Assembly: GCA_009694515.1 (NCBI GenBank)
Contig: SHUV01000001.1
Coordinates: 1-64,000 of the forward strand
Origin: Candidatus Planktophila sp.
GTDB lineage: Bacteria > Actinomycetota > Actinomycetes > Nanopelagicales > Nanopelagicaceae
Length of the DNA stretch: 64,000 nt
Direction: 5' to 3'
In this document: positions 38,981-48,303 of the stretch, in pieces
Position numbering within the stretch: the first letter of the stretch is position 1
Layout: each line of letters begins with the position of its first letter
Made by a program: the position numbers and the translations under genes
Notes under the pieces: generated by a model
The model's input: the letters and a program-made list of their open reading frames with translations, nothing else
What the model was told of the DNA's origin: nothing
Databases searched by the model: none

Positions 38981-39484
38981 ATGAAATTAAACGTGGGCCG
39001 CATTGGTAAAGCTCACGGAATTTTAGGTGAAGCGACAATCGAAGTTCGCACTGACGAAGCTGAAGATCGCTTTGCCATCGGTGCAGTCTTAGAGACAGAT
39101 AGCCATGGTGAATTAATTGTGGTTTCTGCCCGCGTTCACAATGGAATTCTTCTACTTGGTTTCCAAGGAATAGAGGACCGAAATTCGATTGAAGCACTGC
39201 GCAATGAACTTCTCTATGCTGAAGTTGATATCGCAGCGCCTGGAATTGATGAAGATGACTATCACGTCTTACAACTTGTTGGCTGCACCGCATATCTCGT
39301 TGACGGAGATGAGTTCGGAGTTGTCACCGATGTTTTGAACTTGCCGGGTCAAGATGTCTTAGCGATAAAGAGCGCTGACGGCGAAGTACTGATTCCTTTT
39401 GTCCGCCAGTTAGTTCCGGTTGTTGATATCAAGGCTAAACGAATGACGGTAATCCCACCTGATATCGATGGAAGTGTGCAATGA
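38981..39484 (+). CDS. rimM: Ribosome maturation factor RimM
   Basis: RimM aids assembly of the 30S head around S19. '[27 protein letters not shown]' is the N-terminal RimM domain and '[32 protein letters not shown]' begins the PRC-barrel domain, with '[15 protein letters not shown]' after it. The length is 167 residues. It overlaps trmD by 4 nt. Confidence 0.96.
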   Translation: MKLNVGRIGKAHGILGEATIEVRTDEAEDRFAIGAVLETDSHGELIVVSARVHNGILLLGFQGIEDRNSIEALRNELLYAEVDIAAPGIDEDDYHVLQLVGCTAYLVDGDEFGVVTDVLNLPGQDVLAIKSADGEVLIPFVRQLVPVVDIKAKRMTVIPPDIDGSVQ

Positions 39485-40164
39485 AAATAGATGTCATTTC
39501 CATATTTCCTGAGTATCTATCACCGCTGAAACTATCCCTACTCGGCAAAGCTCAAAGCTCAGGTCTACTTGAGATTGAAGTACATGATTTGCGCGCTCTG
39601 AGTACCGATAATCACAACACGGTCGATGACACCCCCTACGGTGGAGGAGCCGGCATGGTGATGTTGCCAGAAGTGTGGGGAAAGACCCTTGATCCATTGA
39701 TGAGTGAGAATACAGATCTCATCATCCTCACCCCAGCAGGTCGTCGCTTTACTCAGAAAATAGCGGAAGAATTCTCAGCTGCAGACCATTTAGTTTTCGC
39801 ATGCGGGCGATATGAGGGAATAGATGATCGCGTGCGTCAATATTATTCAACGCAGGAATTTGCGAATCGCAATATTCGTGTGCATGAAATCTCGATTGGT
39901 GACTACGTTCTAGGTGGGGGAGAAGTTGCGTCCATGGTCATGATTGAGGCCATTACACGACTCATTCCTGGGGTACTCGGTAACCCACAGTCTTTGTCGG
40001 AAGAATCACATAAATTTGAGGGCTACCTCGAATATCCAAACTTTACCAAGCCACAAGAATGGCGCGGTATCTCGGTACCAGAGATATTGCTCAGCGGAAA
40101 TCACGCAGAAATTGCAAAGTGGCGAAGCCAACAGGCAGAAAAGCGTGCAAAAGATAATCTTTAA
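39481..40164 (+). CDS. trmD: tRNA (guanine(37)-N1)-methyltransferase
   Basis: TrmD makes m1G37, which prevents frameshifting. The SPOUT-knot segments 'IFPEYLSPL', '[13 protein letters not shown]', '[13 protein letters not shown]', '[13 protein letters not shown]' and '[14 protein letters not shown]' are all present. The length is 227 residues. In most bacteria rplS follows directly, but here a desaturase gene comes next. Confidence 0.97.
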   Translation: MKIDVISIFPEYLSPLKLSLLGKAQSSGLLEIEVHDLRALSTDNHNTVDDTPYGGGAGMVMLPEVWGKTLDPLMSENTDLIILTPAGRRFTQKIAEEFSAADHLVFACGRYEGIDDRVRQYYSTQEFANRNIRVHEISIGDYVLGGGEVASMVMIEAITRLIPGVLGNPQSLSEESHKFEGYLEYPNFTKPQEWRGISVPEILLSGNHAEIAKWRSQQAEKRAKDNL

Positions 40165-40189
40165 CTCGAAAGTAATGGCACTTCTGCCT

Positions 40190-40195
40190 TACTCT
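40190..40195 (+). promoter_or_regulatory. Leaderless -10 box of the acyl-ACP desaturase gene
   Basis: TACTCT, then 6 nt, then the ATG at 40202. Confidence 0.55.
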
Positions 40196-40201
40196 TAGCC
40201 C

Positions 40202-41170
40202 ATGAGTGAAGAGTCAGCAAAGATCCAGTCTCGATTAATTCGCGACCTAGAGCCTGTTGTTGCAGTTGAACTCGAGCGACATATATCAGTTCAGAAGAAT
40301 TGGTATCCACATGAATATGTCCCATGGTCTGAAGGACGCGATTATGCGGGTCCACTTAATGGAGATGCCTGGGAAGCGAAAGATTCTCGCCTGACTCCAG
40401 TGGCGCAAGATTCACTTGTTCTCAATCTACTTACTGAAGATAACTTGCCGAGTTATCACACCGAGATTTCAATCTCGATGGGCCGCGATGGCGCATGGGG
40501 TAATTGGATCGAGCGTTGGACTGCAGAAGAAGCTCGTCACGCGATTGTTATTCGTGACTACCTCATGGCAACTCGTGGCGTTGACCCTTATGAACTCGAA
40601 GATCTTCGGATGGCTCATATGTCACTCGGATATCAGACTCCATATGAGAACGACATGCTGCACACGATTGCCTACGTCTCCTTTCAGGAGTTAGCAACAC
40701 GTATTTCACACCGCAACACTGGAAAAATTTCAGAGGATCAGATTGCTGAAGGAATGATGCAGCGAATAGCGCTGGATGAAAATCTTCATATGCTTTTCTA
40801 TCGCAATACTCTTTCTGCGGCACTTGATATGGAACCTAATGCTGCAATGCGCGCCATTACAGATGTGGTGACGAACTTTGATATGCCAGGGGCAAACATG
40901 CCGGGCTTTGGGCGAAAAGCTGTGCAGATTGCGTTAGCTGGAATCTATGATCTTCAGCAACACCTCGATGATGTGATTGCTCCCGTTCTGCGGGCTTGGA
41001 ATGTATTTGAAAGAACTGATCTTTTCGGTGATGGAATTAAGGCTCGTGATGAACTTCAGGCCTTCATGGATGAGACATATAAAGCGGCTTCGGTATTTAA
41101 CGATAAGCGCGAAGTTCACTTCGAGCGTCAAATCGCTCGCGGTATTGCACCGATTCGCATCACTAACTGA
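40202..41170 (+). CDS. Acyl-[acyl-carrier-protein] desaturase (diiron, FA_desaturase_2)
   Basis: Ferritin-like soluble desaturase of 322 residues that introduces a double bond into acyl chains, affecting membrane fluidity. The diiron ligands are visible: E79 in 'LLTEDN', E110 and H113 in 'EEARH', and E193 and H196 in 'DENLH'. It resembles actinobacterial DesA-type proteins. It has its own promoter and sits where rplS is normally found, with miaB next. The electron donor is not encoded nearby. Confidence 0.92.
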   Translation: MSEESAKIQSRLIRDLEPVVAVELERHISVQKNWYPHEYVPWSEGRDYAGPLNGDAWEAKDSRLTPVAQDSLVLNLLTEDNLPSYHTEISISMGRDGAWGNWIERWTAEEARHAIVIRDYLMATRGVDPYELEDLRMAHMSLGYQTPYENDMLHTIAYVSFQELATRISHRNTGKISEDQIAEGMMQRIALDENLHMLFYRNTLSAALDMEPNAAMRAITDVVTNFDMPGANMPGFGRKAVQIALAGIYDLQQHLDDVIAPVLRAWNVFERTDLFGDGIKARDELQAFMDETYKAASVFNDKREVHFERQIARGIAPIRITN

Positions 41171-41178
41171 CTCTGAAA

Positions 41179-41184
41179 TAAGAT
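41179..41184 (+). promoter_or_regulatory. Leaderless -10 box of miaB
   Basis: TAAGAT, then 7 nt, then the miaB ATG. The spacer AGGGGCC could alternatively serve as a close ribosome-binding site. Confidence 0.45.
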
Positions 41185-41191
41185 AGGGGCC

Positions 41192-42607
41192 ATGTCGCGC
41201 ACATATTTGGTTGAGACCTACGGGTGTCAGATGAATGTGCACGACTCGGAACGAATCGCTGGCCTGCTAGATGAGGCAGGACATATCCCTGTTATTCCCG
41301 GTGAACAAGCGGACATCGTTGTGTTTAATACCTGTGCGGTCCGTGAGAATGCTGATAATAAACTCTATGGAAATCTAAGCTTCCTGGCACCGATTAAGAA
41401 GAAGAATCCTGCGATGCAGATTGCCGTTGGCGGTTGCTTGGCGCAGAAAGATCAATCGATCATCCTTAAAAAGGCACCATATGTGGATGTTGTTTTTGGA
41501 ACGCACAATGTGGGCTCTTTGCCGCTGCTACTTGAGCGTGCTCGTATCGAAGAAGAGTCTCAGATTGAAATATTGGAATCACTCGAGCATTTTCCATCGA
41601 CTTTACCTGCTCGCAGATTCTCTGCTTTCACATCGTGGGTCTCAATTTCGGTGGGATGCAACAACACCTGCACCTTCTGCATCGTTCCGGCGCTTCGCGG
41701 AGTAGAGAAAGATCGAGCTGCCTCAGATGTGTTGAAAGAGATGCAGATGCTCGTTGATCAGGGCGTTATTGAAATTACTCTGCTTGGGCAGAATGTGAAC
41801 GCCTATGGTGTCGAATTCGGTGACCGCGGCGCCTTTGCCAAACTCTTACGAGATGCTGGCAAAATCGACGGGCTAGAACGAGTTCGTTTCATGTCTCCTC
41901 ATCCTCGCGATTTCACTGATGATGTCATTGAGGCGATGGCCCAGACCGAGAATGTCATGCCACACCTGCATATGCCGTTGCAATCTGGCTCAGATTCAAT
42001 TTTGCAATCTATGCGTCGTTCATATCGCACCGATAAGTATCTTGGAATTCTAGATCGTGTACGGGCAGCTATTCCGCAAGCGATGATTACAACTGACATC
42101 ATTGTTGGCTTTCCAGGTGAAAGTGAAGAAGATTTTCAGGGAACTTTGGATATCACAACGCAGGCGCGATTTGCCGCGGCATATACATATAAGTATTCAA
42201 TTCGTCCTGGTACTCCGGCTGGAATTATGCCAAACCAAGTGCCGCAGGAAATCGTGGGAGAGAGATATACCCGCTTACATGAGCACCAACAGAAAATCTC
42301 GCTCTCAGTAAATGAAGAGTCAATCGGGTCAACGCATCGCGTTATGGTCTCTCAAGTTGAGGGTCGAAGAGATGAATCTCGCTCTCGCATGACCGGAAAA
42401 TCGGAAGATTTCAGGCTTGTGCACTTCGATGCCGAAACTGATGCTCGCCCCGGTGATTTTGTTGATGTTCACATTACCGAGGCATCGGCGCACTATCTCA
42501 TCGGTGGCGCGCTGTCAGTAATGCGCACACGCGGGGGAGATGCCCATGCGGCAAAGTCCGCTCCAGCTTCAACATCGCTAGGAATTCCAAAGGTTCGTAC
42601 TTCGTGA
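41192..42607 (+). CDS. miaB: tRNA-2-methylthio-N6-dimethylallyladenosine synthase
   Basis: Radical-SAM methylthiotransferase acting on i6A37 of tRNA after MiaA. '[17 protein letters not shown]' is the N-terminal motif (C12). The radical-SAM cysteines are C156, C160 and C163 ('GCNNTCTFC'), and a TRAM domain ends the protein. The 471 residues carry a short acidic/Ala-rich tail. miaA overlaps its stop by 4 nt, so enzyme and substrate-maker are co-translated. Confidence 0.97.
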   Translation: MSRTYLVETYGCQMNVHDSERIAGLLDEAGHIPVIPGEQADIVVFNTCAVRENADNKLYGNLSFLAPIKKKNPAMQIAVGGCLAQKDQSIILKKAPYVDVVFGTHNVGSLPLLLERARIEEESQIEILESLEHFPSTLPARRFSAFTSWVSISVGCNNTCTFCIVPALRGVEKDRAASDVLKEMQMLVDQGVIEITLLGQNVNAYGVEFGDRGAFAKLLRDAGKIDGLERVRFMSPHPRDFTDDVIEAMAQTENVMPHLHMPLQSGSDSILQSMRRSYRTDKYLGILDRVRAAIPQAMITTDIIVGFPGESEEDFQGTLDITTQARFAAAYTYKYSIRPGTPAGIMPNQVPQEIVGERYTRLHEHQQKISLSVNEESIGSTHRVMVSQVEGRRDESRSRMTGKSEDFRLVHFDAETDARPGDFVDVHITEASAHYLIGGALSVMRTRGGDAHAAKSAPASTSLGIPKVRTS

Positions 42608-43503
42608 AAGTAATTGTTATTTGTGGCGCCACTGCAACGGGTAAGAGTGAAATGGCGCTAGATGTTGCAGAGCAGATAGGCGCCGAAATTATCAACGCCG
42701 ACTCGATGCAGTTATACACGGGTATGGATATTGGCACGGCAAAGCTGAGCGTTGCAGAGCGTCGGGGCATTCCTCATCATCTACTTGATGTTCTGAGTGT
42801 GAAGCAGGATTCAACTGTTGCCTGGTATCAACAGCTGGCGCGCGAACGAATAAGTGAAATTCATTCTCGGAATCAACATGTGGTCATCGTTGGCGGAACC
42901 GGGCTCTATATCAAGGCAGTACTTGATGACCTCAATTTTCCAGATACCAATCCTGAGGTGCGAGCACGGCTGGAGTCTGAGGCAGAAGAGTTTGGTTCTG
43001 ATGAACTTTTCATGCGTTTGCAAGAGTTAGATCCTGCAGCAGCGCTGGCTATTAATCGGGCAAATACTCGTCGGATTATTCGTGCTCTTGAAGTTATTGA
43101 AATTACTGGAAGGCCATTTACCGCAAATCTTCCACGAGCAGATAGCTCGAGATTTCCAGATGCGCTGCAATTTGGTCTTGTAATGGAGCGCGAGCATCTT
43201 GGAGAGCGGATTGATCTTCGGGTTGAGAAAATGTGGAAGCAAGGTTTTGTGGCAGAAGTTGATGCACTCATTGCAGAAGGAATTCTCGAAGGGTCAACCG
43301 CTCAACGTGCCTTGGGATATTCAGCTCTTATTGCAATGCGCACCGGCCAGATGACGCAAGCGGAAGCTAAGGAAGAGACTAAACGATCCACCCGCCAATA
43401 TGCACGCCGGCAAGAGACCTGGTTCTCACGCGATGCCCGGATTCAATGGATAGCACCTCATCAACCTCGCCTTGAAACCATCATGCAGAAGATAAACTCA
43501 TAG
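42604..43503 (+). CDS. miaA: tRNA dimethylallyltransferase
   Basis: MiaA prenylates A37 of tRNAs reading UNN codons. The P-loop '[10 protein letters not shown]' is at residues 7-16, followed by '[17 protein letters not shown]' and '[15 protein letters not shown]'. The length of 299 residues is normal. It starts with GTG inside the miaB stop. dapF follows after 4 nt. Confidence 0.97.
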   Translation: MKVIVICGATATGKSEMALDVAEQIGAEIINADSMQLYTGMDIGTAKLSVAERRGIPHHLLDVLSVKQDSTVAWYQQLARERISEIHSRNQHVVIVGGTGLYIKAVLDDLNFPDTNPEVRARLESEAEEFGSDELFMRLQELDPAAALAINRANTRRIIRALEVIEITGRPFTANLPRADSSRFPDALQFGLVMEREHLGERIDLRVEKMWKQGFVAEVDALIAEGILEGSTAQRALGYSALIAMRTGQMTQAEAKEETKRSTRQYARRQETWFSRDARIQWIAPHQPRLETIMQKINS

Positions 43504-43507
43504 CGTT

Positions 43508-44317
43508 ATGTCAAACTCAATGATTGCCACATATGGTCACGGAACTGAGAATGATTTTGTGGTTCTTTTCGATCCTGATGATCAAATCGACATTTCAACT
43601 CACCAAATAGCTGCAATCTGCAACCGTGAGACTGGCATCGGAGCCGATGGATTTATTCGTATTCTAAAAAATGGCAAGCAATGGTTTATGGATTATCACA
43701 ATGCCGATGGATCACTTGCTGAGATGTGCGGCAATGGAATTCGAGTGATGGCTAAGTACCTAGTCACACACGAGTATCAACCTGAAGGAATCTTTGCCAT
43801 TGATACCCGTGCTGGAATCAAGCACCTTCGCGTTCCACGTGATGGGGATATCTCGGTCAATATGGGTCATGTCACGGATGAGATGGAAGAAATCTCGGTC
43901 ACACACAATGGGCATACCTGGAACGGATACAACATCAATGTGGGAAATCCGCATGCAGTGGTTTTCGTCGAAGATCTAGAACAAGTGGGCTCACTAGAAG
44001 TAGCACCGCTGGTTGCACCCGCTTCCTCATATCCTGAAGGTGTCAATGTTGAATTTGTCCAATTACTTCCAGATAAGGAAGCACGTATGCGTGTGCATGA
44101 ACGCGGAAGTGGCGAGACACGATCATGTGGCACTGGTACCTGCGCAGTGGCGTTAGCAGCATCCATGAAGACAGGTGCCTCCCTGCCATCGCGATGGACA
44201 ATTTTCCCACCTGGAGGTCGCCTCGTTGTCGATATTGATAACCATTCAAATGCGACCCTAATTGGACCGGCAGAACTCATGAGCGAACACGACATTTCTT
44301 CCTACCTTAATTCATGA
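43508..44317 (+). CDS. dapF: Diaminopimelate epimerase
   Basis: DapF converts LL- to meso-diaminopimelate, joining dapA and dapB of this window. The two catalytic cysteines are C74 in 'EMCGNGIR' and C207 in 'RSCGTGTCA'. The length is 269 residues. Its start lies 4 nt after the miaA stop, and it overlaps hflX by 4 nt. The miaB-miaA-dapF-hflX order is conserved in actinobacteria. Confidence 0.97.
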   Translation: MSNSMIATYGHGTENDFVVLFDPDDQIDISTHQIAAICNRETGIGADGFIRILKNGKQWFMDYHNADGSLAEMCGNGIRVMAKYLVTHEYQPEGIFAIDTRAGIKHLRVPRDGDISVNMGHVTDEMEEISVTHNGHTWNGYNINVGNPHAVVFVEDLEQVGSLEVAPLVAPASSYPEGVNVEFVQLLPDKEARMRVHERGSGETRSCGTGTCAVALAASMKTGASLPSRWTIFPPGGRLVVDIDNHSNATLIGPAELMSEHDISSYLNS

Positions 44318-45798
44318 CTACCTCCGAGGATGGCTACGACAAACTTTTCGAAGATCTACTGCGAGAGAGCGCACGAGCCGCCGCCGACTTTGATTCTGAT
44401 GAGACCGAGTATGAAGAAAATGAACAGCAGGAACTCTCGGATCGAAATGCACTTCGGCGGGTCAAAAGCTTCTCCACAGAACTCCAAGATATTTCTGATG
44501 CCGAATATCGTCAGTTACAACTTGAACGTGTAGTACTCGTTGGTGTGTGGACAGAAGGCACTGCTGAGATGGCAGATAATTCCTTAGCTGAGTTGAAGGC
44601 ACTTGCAGAGACTGCTGGATCAGAAGTGATGGAAGGACTCATTCAACGCCGGGATAAACCTGATCCAGCTACCTATATTGGTTCCGGAAAGTTAATTGAG
44701 TTGCGACAAATTGTTATTGCTACAGGGGCCGACACCGTTGTATGCGATGGTGAACTTTCACCTTCGCAGCTTCGCACCTTAGAAGAAAAACTTAAGGTGA
44801 AGGTTGTTGATCGGGTTGCGCTGATCCTTGATATTTTTGCCCAACATGCAAAAAGTAAAGAAGGCAAGGCGCAAGTTGAGTTAGCCCAGATTGCCTATCT
44901 TCTTCCGCGACTTCGAGGATGGGGAGATTCACTTTCACGACAGGTTGGTGGACGTGCAGCAGGTGGTGCTGGTATCGGCGGTAGAGGTCCCGGTGAAACC
45001 AAGATTGAGACTGATCGCAGACGAATTCGCGACAAGATGGCCAAGCTTCGACGTGAAATTGCTGAGATGAAAACTTCCCGCGACACAAAGCGACAAGAAC
45101 GCAAGCGAAACAATATCCCTTCGGTTGCAATTGCTGGTTATACAAATGCCGGAAAATCCTCGCTGCTCAACGCGCTCACCGGTGCAGGTGTGTTGGTAGA
45201 AAACGCGCTCTTTGCAACCCTTGATCCCACCGTTCGAAAGTGCCAGACAGCTGAAGGTCGCATCTACACACTTTCCGATACCGTGGGTTTTGTGCGCCAT
45301 CTGCCGCATCAATTAATCGATGCCTTTAAATCAACTCTGGAAGAGGTGTCAGGTTCAGATCTGATTGTGCATGTAGTAGATGGATCTCATACCGACCCCT
45401 TTGAACAAATTCGTGCTGTGCGCGAAGTCATCAGTGAAATCGGTGGGGCACACATCCCGGAAATTATTGCTATTAACAAAGTCGATATTGCAGACCCTGC
45501 TGTCGTCCTTGAAATATTGCGAAAAGAACCCAATAGCTACGCCTTCTCCGTCCGTTCTGGATTTGGAATGGAGGGACTTATTCGTGCAATGGAGAAATCT
45601 CTTCCTCATCCAAGTGTTGAAATCACTGCGGTAATTCCATATAACCGAGGTGATCTTGTTTCTGCTATCCATGAACAGGGCGAAATTCTGAGTGAAGAAC
45701 ATCTTCCTGAGGGAACATCGATTCATGCCTACGTTGATGCAGGGCTAGCGATGGCGATAGCAAAAGCAGAAGAAATCGCCACCTCTATCCAGGAATAA
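44314..45798 (+). CDS. hflX: GTPase HflX
   Basis: Ribosome-associated GTPase that rescues or splits stalled ribosomes. It has an N-terminal HflX domain ('VVLVGVWTEGT', 'PDPATYIGSGKLIEL'), then the linker 'RGPGETKIETDRRRIRDK', G1 'GYTNAGKSSLLNAL' near 275-288, 'DTVGFVRHLPHQLI' and 'INKVD'. The length is 494 residues. In many actinobacteria lexA and nrdR follow shortly, but they are absent here. Confidence 0.96.
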   Translation: MTTSEDGYDKLFEDLLRESARAAADFDSDETEYEENEQQELSDRNALRRVKSFSTELQDISDAEYRQLQLERVVLVGVWTEGTAEMADNSLAELKALAETAGSEVMEGLIQRRDKPDPATYIGSGKLIELRQIVIATGADTVVCDGELSPSQLRTLEEKLKVKVVDRVALILDIFAQHAKSKEGKAQVELAQIAYLLPRLRGWGDSLSRQVGGRAAGGAGIGGRGPGETKIETDRRRIRDKMAKLRREIAEMKTSRDTKRQERKRNNIPSVAIAGYTNAGKSSLLNALTGAGVLVENALFATLDPTVRKCQTAEGRIYTLSDTVGFVRHLPHQLIDAFKSTLEEVSGSDLIVHVVDGSHTDPFEQIRAVREVISEIGGAHIPEIIAINKVDIADPAVVLEILRKEPNSYAFSVRSGFGMEGLIRAMEKSLPHPSVEITAVIPYNRGDLVSAIHEQGEILSEEHLPEGTSIHAYVDAGLAMAIAKAEEIATSIQE

Positions 45799-45844
45799 AA
45801 CCGACACGCCGGCGGTTCTATCGGCTAGATACGGGGTAATGCGC

Positions 45845-45877
45845 GACTATTCGCCCAGGTAGGGGACTATTCGTCCA
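45845..45877. repeat. Two 13-bp direct repeats upstream of the DUF4193 gene
   Basis: GACTATTCGcCCA (45845-45857) and GACTATTCGtCCA (45865-45877) differ at one base and have a 20-bp period, about two helical turns. They lie 31-63 bp before the gene start, where a regulator or activator could bind. Confidence 0.5.
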
Positions 45878-45907
45878 CACATAGATGATGGAAGCGAGGT
45901 GAGATCA

Positions 45908-46204
45908 GTGGCAACAGATTACGACACACCCAGAAAAACCGACGAGGAGCTTCACGAGGAATCGTTAGAAGAACTCAAAGCAAAGCGAGTAGATGCACAA
46001 TCAGGACAGATTGATGTTGATGAAGCAGAAGCCGCAGAGAATCTTGAACTTCCAGGAGCAGACCTCTCAGGTGAAAAACTTGCCGTGCGAGTAGTGCCAG
46101 TACAGACCGATGAATTCACGTGCGCTAAATGTTTCCTGATTCACCACATCACGCAACTAGCAAAAGGTGAAGGCGCCAAAGCTATTTGTCAAGAGTGCTC
46201 TTAA
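45908..46204 (+). CDS. DUF4193 family protein (actinobacterial, Cys4 zinc ribbon)
   Basis: A 98-residue acidic protein highly conserved in actinobacteria. The start 'MATDYDTPRKTDEELHEESLEEL' and 'LPGADLSGEKLAVRV' are the DUF4193 signatures. Two Cys pairs ('CAKC' and 'CQEC') near the C-terminus likely bind zinc. I chose the GTG at 45908, which has an AGGTGAG ribosome-binding site, over the GTG at 45899. The function is unknown. Its end overlaps the convergent DUF3093 gene by 23 bp. Confidence 0.9.
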   Translation: MATDYDTPRKTDEELHEESLEELKAKRVDAQSGQIDVDEAEAAENLELPGADLSGEKLAVRVVPVQTDEFTCAKCFLIHHITQLAKGEGAKAICQECS

Positions 46205-46613
46205 GCTCTTTACTTTTTTTACAACTTACAAGCCAATAAGGTGTGGGATCACGTTGATCCTTCAGCGTAATCTTCACACCTGTTGAGATCCAAAACTTAA
46301 TCGCCAAGAAGGCGGCAGGATTAGCATCACGTGTGCGCAATAGTCTCATAGCGTTCTTATCTAGGATTTCGACATCAGCTAGATATCTGACTCCAATGTG
46401 AGCCTTGCCGATTACTAATTCATCCTCGATAACTCTGACTTCACTCTTTGTCATCACGGCGATGGCAAGGAGTGCAATGGTGAGTGCGATAAAGGTGATC
46501 AGTGCGCTGAAATTGCCCAGAGCGGCCCAGACTGCGATAACTAAAGATAAAAACATGAAGTAGATGAAGGCTAAGAGCCATAGTGGGGGGCGTATCACTT
46601 CTTCAAAGAGCAT
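46182..46613 (-). CDS. DUF3093 family membrane protein
   Basis: A 143-residue protein with two membrane helices near residues 12-30 and 37-55, then a soluble domain containing 'RDANPAAFLAIKFW' and 'LKDQRDPTPYWLVSCKK', the DUF3093 hallmark. It is conserved beside DUF4193 and dut in actinobacteria, function unknown. Leaderless promoter box 7 nt upstream of the ATG. Confidence 0.88.
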   Translation of the reverse strand: MLFEEVIRPPLWLLAFIYFMFLSLVIAVWAALGNFSALITFIALTIALLAIAVMTKSEVRVIEDELVIGKAHIGVRYLADVEILDKNAMRLLRTRDANPAAFLAIKFWISTGVKITLKDQRDPTPYWLVSCKKSKELKSTLDK

Positions 46614-46620
46614 GAGCCCT

Positions 46621-46626
46621 AGGCTA
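46621..46626 (-). promoter_or_regulatory. Leaderless -10 box of the DUF3093 gene
   Basis: TAGCCT on the minus strand, 7 nt before the ATG at 46613. Confidence 0.5.
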
Positions 46627-46643
46627 TCTCTTACTTCATCAAG

Positions 46644-46649
46644 TAACCT
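46644..46649 (+). promoter_or_regulatory. Leaderless -10 box of the hotdog thioesterase gene
   Basis: TAACCT, then 6 nt, then the ATG at 46656. It is divergent from the DUF3093 promoter, 17 bp away. Confidence 0.55.
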
Positions 46650-46655
46650 TGCGCC

Positions 46656-47240
46656 ATGAGTCGGGTTGCATCAACTACGCCACCTGAGGGCTCGTTGATT
46701 CCAAAGCGCCATCCGCTCTCACCGTCGACAGGTGCTCGGATACCTTCGCACTTTGCACATTGCTTCGGATGCGGTGAACTTCATCCCCTCGGACTGCACC
46801 TGGTTGCTCACGTCGGTAAAGGCGCAGATATCACTGCCGAATTTACTGTTACCGAAAATCATCAAGGAGCTCCGGGCTTGGCACATGGTGGGCTCCTATC
46901 ACTTGCCTTCGATGAAGCTCTTGGAAAATTGATGTGGCTCCTTCGCGCCCCCGCAGTTACTGCTCGCCTGGAAACAGATTTTCTAAAACCTGTGCCCATC
47001 GGAACAGTGCTTCATATTTCTGCCCAAATCACGGGTCAAGTAAATAGAAAAGTGTATTCGGAGGCGGTCGGGCGACTAGGGGGAATTGATGGCGAAATCG
47101 CAGTGCGCGCAGCCGCACTCTTTGTCATCGTGCCTATGAAACATTTCCTAGAGAGTGCTCCCGCAGAATATCTAGCAGCTCTTCGCAAGAACCCAGAACT
47201 TTTCTCCTTTGTGGATCCCGAGTTTGATATCAACCCATGA
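46656..47240 (+). CDS. PaaI/hotdog-fold thioesterase family protein
   Basis: Hotdog-fold protein of 194 residues. The active-site region 'GLAHGGLLSLAFDEALG' matches the 4HBT/PaaI thioesterases, and 'CFGCGELHPLGLHL' at the N-terminus is typical of the actinobacterial subgroup found next to dut. It probably hydrolyses an acyl-CoA. The natural substrate is unknown. dut overlaps its stop by 4 nt. Confidence 0.88.
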   Translation: MSRVASTTPPEGSLIPKRHPLSPSTGARIPSHFAHCFGCGELHPLGLHLVAHVGKGADITAEFTVTENHQGAPGLAHGGLLSLAFDEALGKLMWLLRAPAVTARLETDFLKPVPIGTVLHISAQITGQVNRKVYSEAVGRLGGIDGEIAVRAAALFVIVPMKHFLESAPAEYLAALRKNPELFSFVDPEFDINP

Positions 47241-47677
47241 GTAATTTTCAAGTTTTGATTAAGAGGCTAGACCCAGATCTGCCACTTCCAAAATACTCCA
47301 AAGGTGGAGATGCTGGAGCCGATATTTTCTCTCGGATTGACATCACCTTACAGCCGGGGGAGCGAGCACTGGTGCCAACCGGAATCTCCCTCGCTCTTCC
47401 TGATGGCTATGTTGCACTTGTTCACCCACGCTCAGGCTTAGCAATTAAAAATGGAGTCACTATGGTGAACGCGCCAGGCACCGTGGATGCGGGATTTCGT
47501 GGTGAACTGCAGTGCATCTTGATTAATCATGATCCTAACGAAAGTGTCAGCTTTAAACGTGGTGATCGCATTGCACAATTGGTTTTTCAAAAAGTAGAAC
47601 GAGCAGAGTTTGTTGAAGTTGATGTGTTGCCAGGTTCAGGGCGTGGCGAAAGTGGATTTGGATCAACTGGATCATGA
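47237..47677 (+). CDS. dut: Deoxyuridine 5'-triphosphate nucleotidohydrolase
   Basis: Trimeric dUTPase that removes dUTP and supplies dUMP, the substrate of ThyX in this window. The five motifs are visible: 'AGADIFS', 'HPRSGLAIK', 'GTVDAGFRGEL', 'RGDRIAQLVFQ' and the C-terminal 'GSGRGESGFGSTG'. The length is 146 residues. It is translationally coupled on both sides. Confidence 0.97.
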   Translation: MSNFQVLIKRLDPDLPLPKYSKGGDAGADIFSRIDITLQPGERALVPTGISLALPDGYVALVHPRSGLAIKNGVTMVNAPGTVDAGFRGELQCILINHDPNESVSFKRGDRIAQLVFQKVERAEFVEVDVLPGSGRGESGFGSTGS

Positions 47678-48303
47678 TGAGTAGCGATAACCAAATGAAC
47701 TCAGCTGAAGATAGAGATAAGGTCATTTCCGCCTTTGGTGGCAAGAAGGGGCTGATTGATTCAGGCATTCCTTCCGTAATCTTTCTAGTTATCTTCAATC
47801 TGCGAAAGGACCTGCAGAGTGCACTCCTTGCATCGATTGCAGTCTCTGCACTTCTGACGATTATTCGCTTAGCCAAGCGCAACACGGTGCAACATGCCCT
47901 CAGCGGCTTGATCGGTGTTCTCATCTGCGCCTGGTTTGCCAATAAAACTGGCAATGCCACAGATCTTTATATTCCAAAGTTATTTACCAATCTTGCTTAC
48001 GGATCTGTCTATCTCATTGCAAACTTGGCCGGTTGGCCTGTCCTGGGTCTGATGCTTGGACCAATCCTTGGTGAGAACTTTTCATGGCGCAAGCATCCAG
48101 CACGTAAGCGTGCTTATATTCAGGCAAGTTGGCTCTGGGTAGCTATGTTCTTCACCCGAATCGCAGTTCAATATCCAATTTATAGAAGCGGCAATGTCAA
48201 TCTGTTGGGAACGGTTAATCTAGCAATGGGTTATCCGTTCTTTATTGCTACCGTCTACGGCTCTTGGCTAATTATTCGTCGCGTTCCCACAGTAAAGCCC
48301 TAA
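47674..48303 (+). CDS. DUF3159 family membrane protein
   Basis: A 209-residue membrane protein with about five to six predicted helices (for example 'GIPSVIFLVIFNL', 'ALSGLIGVLICAWFA', 'WPVLGLMLGPILG'). This family is conserved downstream of dut in actinobacteria, sometimes annotated as septation-protein-like, but no function is established. Its start overlaps the dut stop, and it converges with trkA by 4 nt. Confidence 0.85.
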   Translation: MMSSDNQMNSAEDRDKVISAFGGKKGLIDSGIPSVIFLVIFNLRKDLQSALLASIAVSALLTIIRLAKRNTVQHALSGLIGVLICAWFANKTGNATDLYIPKLFTNLAYGSVYLIANLAGWPVLGLMLGPILGENFSWRKHPARKRAYIQASWLWVAMFFTRIAVQYPIYRSGNVNLLGTVNLAMGYPFFIATVYGSWLIIRRVPTVKP

